The notes under the pieces: generated by a model
Told to the model about the DNA's origin: nothing
The model's database searches: none
What the model saw: only the letters and a program-made list of their open reading frames with translations
Position numbers and translations under genes: made by a program
Source of the DNA: Actinomycetes bacterium
GTDB taxonomy: Bacteria; Actinomycetota; Actinomycetes; Nanopelagicales; Nanopelagicaceae
NCBI GenBank assembly: GCA_025363635.1
Contig: JANYDL010000036.1
Location: 1-41,068, forward strand
Length of the DNA stretch: 41,068 nt
Direction of reading: 5' to 3'
In this document: piece after piece, positions 14,334 to 22,976 of the stretch
Numbering within the stretch: the first letter of the stretch is position 1
Layout of the letters: every line of letters begins with the position of its first letter

Positions 14334-16412
14334 TTAATGGCTATTTGTTGAAACGGAACCACTGCCACCGGTTGATAATGCGGGCTCATCGACTGTGGGG
14401 ATGGGAGCCCGCAGTGGTGTCGCCCCAGTTGAACCTGTGACGCCCAGTGTTCCAGTCGCACCCGATGTTCCAGTCGCACCCGATGCGCCGGAAGTTCCCG
14501 AGGGATCTACCGTTGGCATGGGGGCTGGGGTGGGCCCCGTCATGATGGTTGCAACAGTTCCACCAATATGTGCAGGTTTTGGAAAGCCCAATTTTGGTTG
14601 TCCAGCCAGGGCTACTTTCATAAACGCTGTCCAGACTTTGGCTGGGAAAGTTCCGCCTGTTACGGAGTTAAGTCCACCGATTCCATTCAGAGTTTGGGAC
14701 GCGTTATCACGGAAGAAAGCGACCGATGCTGCCAATTGCGGCGTATAACCACTAAACCACGCCGATGCATTCTGCTCACTCGTACCAGTCTTGCCGGCAG
14801 CAACTCTTCCCAACCCAGCCGTTCCGTAAGTAGCAGTTCCACTGCGAACTACTTCCCTCAACGCATACGTGAGATCTGCCATCACATCTTTTGAAAAAAC
14901 TTCCTGGCCTTGTGGATTAGCTTGATAGAGCACGCCTTTATTGGGACCCTGAACTCTTCCGATGAGATATGGCTTCGCGTAAACGCCTTGCGCAGCAAAA
15001 GTTGCGTAGGCAGCTGCAACATCTACAACGTGCGGACTTGCAGCACCTAAAACGACTGATGGTGTTGGCATCATGGCAACAGCCTGAGGAATCCCCGCAC
15101 GGCGCGCAACATCTACAACTTGATTCGGTCCTACTTTTATCCCTAGAGGGACAAATATTGTATTAATGGAATGAGCTGTCGCCTTCAATAAATTGACTTC
15201 ACCCCATTGCTCATTTCCGTAATTCGAAACGACATATGGCTTTACGAAATCCTCAAAAGTTTGTGGCGAGTTTCCATCCCACATTGATGTCAATGGTATT
15301 CCCGCTTCAAGCGCTGCGACAAGTGCGAAGGGTTTGAATGTGGAACCGGCAAGTGCAATCGACTGGGTTGCATCGCTCAATTGGCGAACTAAATAATCCT
15401 TTCCACCATATAAGGCAATGATTTCTCCAGTGCCTGGCTTAACCGCGACTAATCCCACATGTAAATTCTTAGGAGCATTCTTTGGAGTTTGCTTTGCCAC
15501 TGCGTCGACAGCGCCTTGTTGTGCGTTCTGTTCGAGTGTAGTTTTGATAATCAATCCACCAACAAGCAATTGTTCATCGCTGAATCCAAGTTTGTTCAGT
15601 TCTAGCTGAGCTGCCGCAATCACATAACCTTTTGGACCAGATAGAGATCCCGAGGTTACTCTTGCGCGCACTGTAGGGAATTTGGCTTTATCGGCCTGCT
15701 CTTGAGTGATCCAGCCCCCTTGGACCATTCCTTTTATTACGTACGAGAATCGCGCTTGTAGTCGATTCGCATTGGCAACAGAATATGAAGGGTCGTAATA
15801 TCCGGGTGAATTCATAATGCTTGCCAATACTGCTGATTGAGCAATCGATAACTGACTTACGCTGCGATTAAAATACTGTTGCGATGCAGTTTCCACGCCA
15901 TATGAGCCACGCCCAAAATAAATTGTGTTGAGATAGTTTTCAAAAATCTGATCTTTTGAAAGCTGCATCTCCAGTTTTATCGCGATGACAAGTTCTTTAA
16001 TTTTCCTCTGCACATTTCGTTCTGGCGTAAGGAAAGCCGTCTTCGCATACTGCTGAGTGATTGTGGACCCGCCTTGTAATGCACCTCCGCGCAAATTATT
16101 GAGAACAGCGCGCATAATTCCTGAAACGCTAAATGCCCGCTCTGAATAAAAATTCCTGTCCTCGGCAGCCAACACTGCTCGACGTAGATTAATTGGAATT
16201 TTCGCGAGTGGAACGATTGTTCTATTTTGTGCACCAAGTCTCCCGATTTCAACTCCATTTGAGTATTGAAAAACTGTCGCTTGACTGTTTACGAAAGAAT
16301 TGGGATTGGGAATACTGACGGTGAAATAAGCGAACGCAAAAAGCCCGACCCCAGCAATAAAGCCAAAGCCGAAGAGAAAGACAAAGATGCGAAAGATTAT
16401 CTTGCGGGCCAC
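14334..16412 (-). CDS. ponA: Bifunctional class A penicillin-binding protein
   Basis: Membrane-anchored peptidoglycan synthase with glycosyltransferase and transpeptidase activities. 692 residues: short cytoplasmic start, one membrane helix (about 5-32), a GT51 domain (about 60-235) with the catalytic AAEDRNFY and GGSTITQQ motifs, a transpeptidase domain (about 320-610) with SxxK as GSTFKPF, SxN as HSINT, and KTGTS, and then a ~75-residue Pro then Gly/Ser/Thr/Ala-rich tail. The GTG start lacks a Shine-Dalgarno but has TAGCCT ending 6 nt upstream, so it is probably leaderless. DUF5318 lies 9 bp upstream, an arrangement also known in Mycobacterium (ponA1 with Rv0049). Confidence 0.94.
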   Translation of the reverse strand: MARKIIFRIFVFLFGFGFIAGVGLFAFAYFTVSIPNPNSFVNSQATVFQYSNGVEIGRLGAQNRTIVPLAKIPINLRRAVLAAEDRNFYSERAFSVSGIMRAVLNNLRGGALQGGSTITQQYAKTAFLTPERNVQRKIKELVIAIKLEMQLSKDQIFENYLNTIYFGRGSYGVETASQQYFNRSVSQLSIAQSAVLASIMNSPGYYDPSYSVANANRLQARFSYVIKGMVQGGWITQEQADKAKFPTVRARVTSGSLSGPKGYVIAAAQLELNKLGFSDEQLLVGGLIIKTTLEQNAQQGAVDAVAKQTPKNAPKNLHVGLVAVKPGTGEIIALYGGKDYLVRQLSDATQSIALAGSTFKPFALVAALEAGIPLTSMWDGNSPQTFEDFVKPYVVSNYGNEQWGEVNLLKATAHSINTIFVPLGIKVGPNQVVDVARRAGIPQAVAMMPTPSVVLGAASPHVVDVAAAYATFAAQGVYAKPYLIGRVQGPNKGVLYQANPQGQEVFSKDVMADLTYALREVVRSGTATYGTAGLGRVAAGKTGTSEQNASAWFSGYTPQLAASVAFFRDNASQTLNGIGGLNSVTGGTFPAKVWTAFMKVALAGQPKLGFPKPAHIGGTVATIMTGPTPAPMPTVDPSGTSGASGATGTSGATGTLGVTGSTGATPLRAPIPTVDEPALSTGGSGSVSTNSH
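14449..14484. repeat. Two tandem 18-bp repeats in the PBP tail
   Basis: Perfect direct duplication of an 18-bp unit (GTTCCAGTCGCACCCGAT on the plus strand) at 14449-14466 and 14467-14484, encoding the alternating Ser/Ala/Thr-Gly-Ala-Thr-Gly tail on the minus strand. Flanking sequence is a degenerate continuation. It is likely prone to slippage and length variation by 6 residues. Confidence 0.75.
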
Positions 16413-16418
16413 AGTGAA

Positions 16419-16424
16419 AGGCTA
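16419..16424 (-). promoter_or_regulatory. -10 element (TAGCCT) for leaderless PBP gene
   Basis: Minus-strand TAGCCT followed by 6 nt and GTG at 16412. It overlaps the stop codon of DUF5318, giving the PBP gene an internal promoter in addition to any readthrough from DUF5318. Confidence 0.4.
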
Positions 16425-16835
16425 CCGTTTAACCCAATCATCATCTTCTAGGGTTCTTTGTCGTCTTGGCCGCTTTCGCTCCTTTCCGTCTCCCAACAAA
16501 AAAGAGGCGCAAAGGTGATTCCATGAGCACTCACGACAAACCTCGACTACGTAGACTCGAAATTCGCCAAATTTGGTCTCCATCTCAGCCAACTCCACGT
16601 GCGACTTAATCCGTCCTGAGAATTGTCCGAGTTGATCGCCGAAGGTGTACTTGAGTTCAACGAGAGATTTCTTTTTACAGACCGGACATGGTCGTTGAAC
16701 CTTTACGCCATGAAATTTAGCAGCCAGAAGCAAATATGGATCTGCATCACAGGCATCGACTTTCCCTTGAAAGAGAGCGACTAAAGTGGCGCGTTTATCG
16801 AGGGTGTAATCGACATACGCTCGCTCAGATTTCAC
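16422..16835 (-). CDS. DUF5318 family protein
   Basis: Small actinobacterial protein of unknown function, 137 residues from the chosen GTG. The body has YVDYTLDKRATL, CDADPYLLLAAKFHG, RPCPVCKKKSL and a second Cys pair EVCRECSWNHL, so a CxxC...CxxC zinc ribbon is likely. It belongs with the actinobacterial DUF5318 family found beside class A PBP genes. The frame continues 64 codons further upstream, but that part is antisense to the MFS gene and unlike the family. The GTG is preceded by TATCCT at 7 nt, a leaderless signature. Its conserved linkage to the PBP suggests an envelope role, but no function is known to me. Confidence 0.8.
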   Translation of the reverse strand: MKSERAYVDYTLDKRATLVALFQGKVDACDADPYLLLAAKFHGVKVQRPCPVCKKKSLVELKYTFGDQLGQFSGRIKSHVELAEMETKFGEFRVYVVEVCRECSWNHLCASFLLGDGKERKRPRRQRTLEDDDWVKR

Positions 16836-16842
16836 GTGGGAA

Positions 16843-16848
16843 AGGATA
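16843..16848 (-). promoter_or_regulatory. -10 element (TATCCT) for leaderless DUF5318 gene
   Basis: Minus-strand TATCCT, 7 nt, then GTG at 16835. No Shine-Dalgarno is present, and the element decides the start. Confidence 0.45.
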
Positions 16849-16873
16849 ACGAGACTAAAGAAGGTAAAGAAAC

Positions 16874-16879
16874 TACTCT
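16874..16879 (+). promoter_or_regulatory. -10 element (TACTCT) for leaderless MFS gene
   Basis: TACTCT, 7 nt, then ATG at 16887. It favours this ATG over the in-frame GTG at 16836, which would add 17 hydrophilic residues and share the CACGTG palindrome with the divergent gene. Confidence 0.45.
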
Positions 16880-16886
16880 TGCCCAC

Positions 16887-18167
16887 ATGCAGAGTCTGAG
16901 TTTTCTGGAACTGCTGAGATCGCCGAGAATTTCTCGAGTTTTTGGACTTCGTTGGACAGGACAAGCTGTAGATGGAATTTTCCAGACAGCACTTGCTTCC
17001 TTCGTTCTTTTCTCTCCAGAAAGGCAAGCCAACGCCATGAGCGCCGCTTTGGCTTTTGCAGTTGTGCTACTTCCTTATTCAGTAATTGGACCATTCGTCG
17101 GAACAATTCTCGACCGCATCTCGCGTCAACGAGCGCTTTTGTTCGCCAATGTAGTGAGAGCGATCGACCTATTGGCGATTGCGTTTCTCATTTCACAAGG
17201 TCGAACAGGACTGGAACTCACTGTTCTTGTGCTTTGCGCATTTGGTATCAATCGACTTATCTTGGCAGGGTTGTCAGCAGGACTTCCACTCGTAGTCGAA
17301 CAACACTCTCTAATAAAGGCCAACGCAATGGCGGTAACTGGGGGATCAGTTCTCGTTGTGCTCGGTGGAGGTATTGGCTTGGGCCTTCGAAAAGTCCTAG
17401 AGCCGCTCCACAATGCTAATCACTCAGATGCTGCAGTCGTTCTCATAGGTTCACTTGGATATCTCCTCGCCGCGATATTGAGTAGCCGCTTGGGAAAGAA
17501 TGAAATCGGTCCTCTTGAACATCAGCGCGCAGAAGCCAGTATTGGCCAGGGGTTCAACGAGATGAAAGCAGGCTTCGTGTTTCTCTCGCAACACAAAGAT
17601 GCACTTCGTGGCATTCTCTCCACCGCTATTCAACGTGGCGGTTTAACTTCATTGGTCCTTATTGCTCTACTCCTCGAAAGAAATACATTCCATTCACCCT
17701 CACAACCCGAAGCCGGTTTGGCTGGCGTTGCATTGGCGCTTTCGATTGCGGGAGTTGGTATTACTTGTGGGGCCATCCTGGCCCCCGTGGGTGTCGAAAA
17801 GTTTGGAAGACATAAGTGGATTCGCCTTTCGCTCATAGGTAGCGCCATCGCACCCCTAGCTCTGGCGGTGTCGGCGCATGCCTTCTCCTTATATATTGCA
17901 GCATTTTTTACGAGCCTCTTTGGCCAAAGTATGAAAGTCACCAATGATGCTTTGGTTCAATCCAAGATTGATGACTACTTCAGAGGTCGAGTTTTTGCTG
18001 TCTATGACGTCATTGTCAACGGAGCTATTGTCACAGGAGCCCTATTAGCCGCGCTCCTACTTCCCACTTCTGGCAAAAGTGCTTTATTACCAATACTTAT
18101 TTCATCAATCTATCTCGCTGCGGCTGGATTACTTCTCTCACGGTCGCACTTCACTTCTTCCCTCTAG
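16887..18167 (+). CDS. Major facilitator superfamily transporter
   Basis: Inner-membrane secondary transporter, 426 residues from the chosen ATG, with about 12 hydrophobic segments in two halves of six separated by a cytoplasmic loop near residues 205-240. The helix 2-3 loop GTILDRISRQRALLFANVVRA is an MFS motif A variant, and a related motif VEKFGRHKWIRLSLIG occurs in the second half. The N-terminus (LELLRSPRISRVFGLRWTGQAVDGIF) is like MFS proteins next to the CCA-adding enzyme in other Actinobacteria. Substrate unknown. Its last 17 bp overlap the end of the convergent cca gene. Confidence 0.82.
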   Translation: MQSLSFLELLRSPRISRVFGLRWTGQAVDGIFQTALASFVLFSPERQANAMSAALAFAVVLLPYSVIGPFVGTILDRISRQRALLFANVVRAIDLLAIAFLISQGRTGLELTVLVLCAFGINRLILAGLSAGLPLVVEQHSLIKANAMAVTGGSVLVVLGGGIGLGLRKVLEPLHNANHSDAAVVLIGSLGYLLAAILSSRLGKNEIGPLEHQRAEASIGQGFNEMKAGFVFLSQHKDALRGILSTAIQRGGLTSLVLIALLLERNTFHSPSQPEAGLAGVALALSIAGVGITCGAILAPVGVEKFGRHKWIRLSLIGSAIAPLALAVSAHAFSLYIAAFFTSLFGQSMKVTNDALVQSKIDDYFRGRVFAVYDVIVNGAIVTGALLAALLLPTSGKSALLPILISSIYLAAAGLLLSRSHFTSSL

Positions 18168-19590
18168 CCTCCCACCATTTCATCAATTCTTCTTCGGCAG
18201 GTTGTGGCCCGAGGGGACCTCGATCGATTCGCAATTCAAGGAGAAAATCTAGCGCTTCTCCAACTAAGCGTGAAGGTTTCACATTTAGAATCCGCATAAC
18301 TTCAGCACCATCTAAATCAGGTCGCAATTTTGATAACTCTTCTTCTTCCATTAGTACAGATATCCGCTCTTCCAAATCTTGGTAGGTAGCAGATAGAGCT
18401 GCAGCTTTTTTCTTATTTCGGGTTGTGCAATCCGCGCGAGTCAAAACGTGGAGATGATCCAGAAAATCACCTGCATCACGTACGTAGCGACGGACCGCCG
18501 AATCTGTCCATTCGCCATCTTTGTAACCATGAAATCTCAAATGTAAGGAAATTAACGAAGTAACAGCCTCAATTGTATTTCCGTCAAATCGCAGAGCTTT
18601 CAATCTCTCTTTTGCCAACCGGGCTCCAACAACTTCATGGTGGTGAAATGAAACACCACCACCTGCGAGTAAATTCCGTGTTTTTGGTTTGCCTATGTCA
18701 TGAAGTAAAGCAGCAAGTCGAATAACTAAGTTCGGTCCACCAAGTCGATCTTCTAATTCGATGGCTTGGTCCAAGACAGTTAATGAATGTTCATAGACAT
18801 CCTTATGATGATGATGCTCATCAATTTCCAATTTCAACTTTGGGACTTCCGGCAAAATCATATCTGCAATACCTGTATCAACTAGAAGTGAAATTCCAAA
18901 ACGGGGATTCTTCGACATCAAAAGTTTTGTGAGCTCTTCCCTCACCCGTTCGGCTGAAATAATCGATATCCGAGGGGCCATTTCTTTCATGGCGATAAGC
19001 ACCTCATGTGAAACATTAAAATCTAATTGACTTGCAAATCGAGCTGCCCTCATGATGCGAAGAGGGTCGTCAGAAAATGATTCTTCGGGAGTTCCTGGGG
19101 TTCGCAAGAGACGAAGAGCTAAATCTCCTAAACCGTCGTATGGATCTATAAATTTTGGTAAGCCTTGCGTTAGTTCAAGAGCCATCGCATTTATTGTGAA
19201 GTCTCTACGCAATAAATCTTCCTCTATAGATTTTCCATACTTTACTTCTGGCTTACGACTTTCCGCTTCGTAACTTTCACTTCTATAGGTCGTCACTTCA
19301 ACTGACGTGTTTCCGCGACTAGCTGCCACAGTTCCAAATGCGATTCCAATATCCCAAACATTTTCAGCCCATGTCGAAAGAATGGTTCTGGAAATGTTCG
19401 GGGGAGCGTTCGTTGTGAAATCAAGATCGTTGCTTAGGCGACCTAAAATCGCGTCTCTCACGGATCCACCCACGAGGGCCAATGTGAATCCCTGCTTACG
19501 AAACGAGTCGGCGAGAGAACTTGCCATGGGGGCTCTCTCGATGAGGGAAGCGATCGCAAGTTCCCCTGCCGCCCCAAGCGCTGTCGTCAC
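18151..19590 (-). CDS. cca: CCA-adding enzyme / tRNA nucleotidyltransferase with HD domain
   Basis: Class II nucleotidyltransferase adding or repairing the 3'-CCA of tRNA. 479 residues. The head domain (about 20-150) has LVGGSVRDAILG and the metal-binding NDLDFTT, then RRDFTINAMA. The neck/body domain (about 170-240) has DDPLRIMRAARFASQL. A C-terminal HD domain (about 255-390) has LAALLHDIGKP and a run of four His in DEHHHHKDVYEHS. The window needs this enzyme because neither visible tRNA gene ends in CCA. The GTG start is 21 residues before an alternative ATG (MASSLADSF); no Shine-Dalgarno is seen at the GTG. A TAACCT lies 8 nt upstream, slightly longer than the other leaderless cases. Confidence 0.93.
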   Translation of the reverse strand: MTTALGAAGELAIASLIERAPMASSLADSFRKQGFTLALVGGSVRDAILGRLSNDLDFTTNAPPNISRTILSTWAENVWDIGIAFGTVAASRGNTSVEVTTYRSESYEAESRKPEVKYGKSIEEDLLRRDFTINAMALELTQGLPKFIDPYDGLGDLALRLLRTPGTPEESFSDDPLRIMRAARFASQLDFNVSHEVLIAMKEMAPRISIISAERVREELTKLLMSKNPRFGISLLVDTGIADMILPEVPKLKLEIDEHHHHKDVYEHSLTVLDQAIELEDRLGGPNLVIRLAALLHDIGKPKTRNLLAGGGVSFHHHEVVGARLAKERLKALRFDGNTIEAVTSLISLHLRFHGYKDGEWTDSAVRRYVRDAGDFLDHLHVLTRADCTTRNKKKAAALSATYQDLEERISVLMEEEELSKLRPDLDGAEVMRILNVKPSRLVGEALDFLLELRIDRGPLGPQPAEEELMKWWEARGKK

Positions 19591-19610
19591 AATAGGTAAG
19601 GTTAGGGCAG

Positions 19611-19616
19611 TACCCT
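19611..19616 (+). promoter_or_regulatory. -10 element (TACCCT) for leaderless NUDIX gene
   Basis: TACCCT, 6 nt, then ATG at 19623. Only 32 bp separate this ATG from the divergent cca GTG, so both promoters are packed into the gap and any -35 would lie in cca coding sequence. Confidence 0.45.
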
Positions 19617-19622
19617 TACTTT

Positions 19623-20222
19623 ATGATCCCTGCACAAAGTGCGGGCAGCGAAAGTACGAAAAAGAAGAGGCGACGCAAACGGCCCGCCTATCGCGCCCCA
19701 CAGACCCAAGATTTCTCAACTCCCCCCCAAGCCTCTTCTGAACCTGCCAATAAGCCAACCCGTAAAAATGAACGAGGGGCGACTCATTACACAAAACGCG
19801 TGGACGAGATCAGCGCCGGCGGTTTAGTTATAAATTTTTCTGGAAATTCTGGTCTATTAATTGGAAGAGTTGATCTTAAGGATGCCTCACGGGAAAAACT
19901 CCTCTGGTCACTTCCGAAGGGCCACATTGAATCCGGTGAATCGCCCGAGGAAGCCGCACTGCGGGAAGTAATGGAAGAAACCGGAATTCAAAGCCGAATT
20001 GCACACTCTTTGGGGGTAATAGATTTTTGGTTTATGGCAGGTGGAAAACGCATTCATAAGACGGTTCATCATTATCTCTTTCACGAAGTCGGTGGCACTT
20101 TAGCCCCACAAGTGACAGAAGTTGATGAAGTGGGTTGGTTTCCACTTCACGAGATAGTTGAACGTCTGGCATATCCTGACGAAAAGAAACTTATTGCTCG
20201 CAATGGAAATCTATTCCTGTGA
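19623..20222 (+). CDS. NUDIX hydrolase with basic N-terminal tail
   Basis: Pyrophosphohydrolase of the NUDIX superfamily. 199 residues. The catalytic NUDIX box is complete (GHIESGESPEEAALREVMEE followed by TGI, about residues 100-122), and EVGWFPLHEIVERLAYPDEK is typical of the MutT4-like group beside murJ in Actinobacteria. The first ~60 residues are Lys/Arg/Pro-rich (STKKKRRRKRPAYRAPQ) and probably disordered. The substrate (oxidised nucleotides, dinucleoside polyphosphates or others) is not determinable. The stop overlaps the next start by 4 bp (GTGA), so it is co-translated with DUF6049 and murJ. Confidence 0.88.
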   Translation: MIPAQSAGSESTKKKRRRKRPAYRAPQTQDFSTPPQASSEPANKPTRKNERGATHYTKRVDEISAGGLVINFSGNSGLLIGRVDLKDASREKLLWSLPKGHIESGESPEEAALREVMEETGIQSRIAHSLGVIDFWFMAGGKRIHKTVHHYLFHEVGGTLAPQVTEVDEVGWFPLHEIVERLAYPDEKKLIARNGNLFL

Positions 20223-21307
20223 AGAAATTCCCATCTTCGTTAGTTGTTTTACTTCTCACGATCTTTTCAATGGGATTAGGAATGGTGACTTCATCCGCTT
20301 CCTCAATCTCTACTGTAATTCTTTACAGCGCACCACATCAAGATCTCATGGGGAAATCACTTGACTCAGGTCTTTCCCAATCACTTTCACCTGAAGGACG
20401 CATTGGCCGTCCAGTCTTTTCTCCTCCACCTGAACCTCGACGCTGGTTTATCGATGCCGCCCTTATCGAAGACATCATGGCGTTGACACCTACAAGCACA
20501 GTGGCACAAGAATGGATTGCCAGATTGAAAATCATTAGTGCTGGAGACGAATATTTTGCTATCCCGTTTGGTCACCCTGATCTTTCAACAGCAAGAAAAT
20601 TATCTCCAAGTGAACTCAATTATTATTATGAGGTAAGCAAATCTAAACTTGCATTGGCTCTTAGCAGGGACGTGTCGATAGATCGGAATCTTCGCTGGTC
20701 ATCAAAACAGGCACTAATCCCCCAAGAGGTCAAAGATTCTTATCTGCAAAATCTGCAAAATCTGACATTACTCGCAACTGTCATCTCGCCGACTGAAATC
20801 GATCCATTGCGTGCAAAACTTGCTTTTCTCTTGGCCACTGACACAACAGCAAATCGACGCTCACTTCTGCGAATTAGTGCAGATGATGCTGTGGCGGTCC
20901 AAAATCATAAATTGCGGATTGTCGCGGGGAAATTCCGCCTCACCTCCGAACATGAAAAAGTTCCCATCACATTAGTAAATGATTTTGACGGCGAAGCAAC
21001 TCTGCAATTGCAATTAACGCCGCTCAATTCCAGAATCCACGTGAATAGTATTGAGAATATAAAACTTCTCCCGCGTTCGAAAATTCAGTTGTCGGTTCCT
21101 TTTACAGTCATCGCCTCTGGATCCACGGCTGTCCTGGCTCAATTCGCTAATGCGAAAGGGGTGCCTATCTCCGATTCAGTGCTACTTGCCTTAAGTTTGT
21201 CAGTGATTAGCCCGGCCGTGGCTTGGTTCACTACTGGAGCGGCAATTCTTCTATTTTTGGCTGCTCTCACCCAGAGCGTGAGAAGAGTACGGAGGTCTCG
21301 TAAGTGA
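20219..21307 (+). CDS. DUF6049-like exported membrane protein
   Basis: Protein of unknown function encoded between the NUDIX hydrolase and murJ, the position of the actinobacterial DUF6049 family. 362 residues. An N-terminal signal/anchor (about 5-28, LVVLLLTIFSMGLGM) and a C-terminal membrane helix (about 330-352) with a basic tail flank an extracytoplasmic region. It has a beta-rich stretch near residues 245-320 (ITLVNDFDGEATLQLQLTPL) that resembles the C-terminal part of the family. Members I know are about 650-800 residues, so this one is much shorter. It overlaps both neighbours by 4 bp (GTGA junctions), implying tight co-expression with murJ and a probable cell-wall role (inference). 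Confidence 0.7.
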   Translation: MKKFPSSLVVLLLTIFSMGLGMVTSSASSISTVILYSAPHQDLMGKSLDSGLSQSLSPEGRIGRPVFSPPPEPRRWFIDAALIEDIMALTPTSTVAQEWIARLKIISAGDEYFAIPFGHPDLSTARKLSPSELNYYYEVSKSKLALALSRDVSIDRNLRWSSKQALIPQEVKDSYLQNLQNLTLLATVISPTEIDPLRAKLAFLLATDTTANRRSLLRISADDAVAVQNHKLRIVAGKFRLTSEHEKVPITLVNDFDGEATLQLQLTPLNSRIHVNSIENIKLLPRSKIQLSVPFTVIASGSTAVLAQFANAKGVPISDSVLLALSLSVISPAVAWFTTGAAILLFLAALTQSVRRVRRSRK

Positions 21308-22956
21308 AACCTGCAGAACTCTATAAAGCTTCAAGCGTGATGGCGATTGGCACCATCGTTTCTCGTGCCACAGGTTTTATACGGAATATTCTCGCGGTCG
21401 CCGTTTTAGGTACAGCGCTTCTGGCAGATACCTACAACGTGGCGAATACGATGCCGAATATTTTGTACAACTTACTGGTTGGTGGCGCTCTGACAGCAAT
21501 TTTTGTTCCACAATTGATTCGTTCATTTCAAGATGAGGACGGAGGCGCTGGTTTCGCCTCGCGGTTAATCACCGTTATTAGTGGAATCCTTCTTGCACTT
21601 GTACTTATTGGTGTGTTACTTGCTCCAACTTTGGTCAGAATTTATGCACCAGAATTCGCGTCAGCCGGATTTGAAAATGAATACCGTTTGGCTATCGCTT
21701 TCACAAGGTACTGCTTGCCGCAAATTTTCTTTATGGGGCTCTTCACTATGTTGGGACAAGTGGCCAATGCGAGAGGGTCTTTCGCTCCACTCATGTGGGC
21801 GCCAATTCTCAACAACTTGATTGTTATCGGAGTCTTTCTTGGAGTTCTTATTGAAACAGATAATCTTTCAAGCGGGACTATCACTAGTAGCCAGACACAA
21901 ATTCTTGGGTGGGGTACAACTTTAGGAATTGTCATTCAAGCACTCGTGCTCATACCTGTTGTATCTAGAACAGGAATTAGACTTCGACCTCGATTTGGAG
22001 TGAAAGGGCTGGGGAAGTCATTTTCATTGGCAGGCTGGACTTTGGTTTATGTGCTCATTTCTCAACTGGGTTATTTGGTAACTGTAAATGTTGCGACCAG
22101 CGCAGCGGTAAGAAGTGCTAAGGAAGGAATCAAAACAGGGGTCGGTTTCACACCATTCGGAAATGCTTATTTGATAATGATGCTGCCGTATTCGATCGTA
22201 ACTATTTCTCTTATTACAGCTCTTCTGCCGCAGCTTTCCAAATTAGCGATCGAAAAGAAGCGCGAAGAAGTTCGTGATCAATTACTCCGCGCTATAAAGA
22301 TGGTTGGTGTAGTCACGGTTCCAGCCGGCGTGGCTTTCTTGCTTTTCGGTCCGGTTATTACCCGAGTGCTTTTTTTCGGAATTCGAAAAGCAGACTCTGT
22401 CTATATTGGCTATGTACTCTCTGCCCTCGGTATTGGGTTGGTTGCATTTAGCATCAATATTATTCTGGTGCGAGGTTTTAACGCTTTTGAAGACACTAAA
22501 ACGCAGGTGATCTCGATCCTAATCATAAATATCATTTCGGTTCTATTATCTTATTTCTCTCTAGCCGCATTAAAGAATGAGTGGGTGACCGTCGGACTGG
22601 GTGTGGCATTTTCAATCAGTTATATCGTTGGGCTCTTCATCACCCTAGCGCTCCTTTCACGCCACACAGGTCGAATCAGTTATAGCGATTTCTCATCCCA
22701 ACATATGCGTTTACTTATTGCCTCACTCATGTCCATGTTGCCCTTGTTTGCCATTTCCCAATACTTCACATGGGTTAGCAATGAATCGACAGCGATCGTC
22801 AGAACAGGAGAATTACTCTTAGTCTTACTTATCAGCCCTCTTGGGTATTACTTCTCTGCCAAAGCTTTAGGAGTAGAGGAAATTTCTACCATGGCCACGA
22901 TGGTTAGGGCGCAATTAAAGAGGTCTAAATCAGAGGAAGGGAATAAAGACGCCTGA
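21304..22956 (+). CDS. murJ: Lipid II flippase MurJ
   Basis: MOP-superfamily transporter moving lipid II across the inner membrane. 550 residues with about 14 hydrophobic segments. The N-terminus (KASSVMAIGTIVSRATGFIR) and the motif VANTMPNILYNLLVGGALTAIFVPQL split across TM1-2 are typical of MurJ/MviN, as is LPYSIVTISLITALLPQLS. Translation is coupled to the preceding gene through a GTGA overlap. The sigM/anti-sigma pair that follows murJ in Mycobacterium is absent here; trxB follows after 20 bp. Confidence 0.93.
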   Translation: MKPAELYKASSVMAIGTIVSRATGFIRNILAVAVLGTALLADTYNVANTMPNILYNLLVGGALTAIFVPQLIRSFQDEDGGAGFASRLITVISGILLALVLIGVLLAPTLVRIYAPEFASAGFENEYRLAIAFTRYCLPQIFFMGLFTMLGQVANARGSFAPLMWAPILNNLIVIGVFLGVLIETDNLSSGTITSSQTQILGWGTTLGIVIQALVLIPVVSRTGIRLRPRFGVKGLGKSFSLAGWTLVYVLISQLGYLVTVNVATSAAVRSAKEGIKTGVGFTPFGNAYLIMMLPYSIVTISLITALLPQLSKLAIEKKREEVRDQLLRAIKMVGVVTVPAGVAFLLFGPVITRVLFFGIRKADSVYIGYVLSALGIGLVAFSINIILVRGFNAFEDTKTQVISILIINIISVLLSYFSLAALKNEWVTVGLGVAFSISYIVGLFITLALLSRHTGRISYSDFSSQHMRLLIASLMSMLPLFAISQYFTWVSNESTAIVRTGELLLVLLISPLGYYFSAKALGVEEISTMATMVRAQLKRSKSEEGNKDA

Positions 22957-22964
22957 ATTGGCGT

Positions 22965-22970
22965 TATGGT
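22965..22970 (+). promoter_or_regulatory. -10 element (TATGGT) for leaderless trxB
   Basis: TATGGT, 6 nt, then ATG at 22977, with no Shine-Dalgarno. It lies in the 20-bp gap after murJ and gives trxB an independent start. Confidence 0.45.
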
Positions 22971-22976
22971 CACGTT

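Noticed and set aside
16829-16842. CACGTG palindrome within TTTCACGTGGGAAA between DUF5318 and MFS, as a third parS
   Set aside because: Only one half matches the GTTTCACGTGAAAC core; the other half diverges at several positions, and it is far from the par operon. The two abutting GTG codons explain the palindrome.
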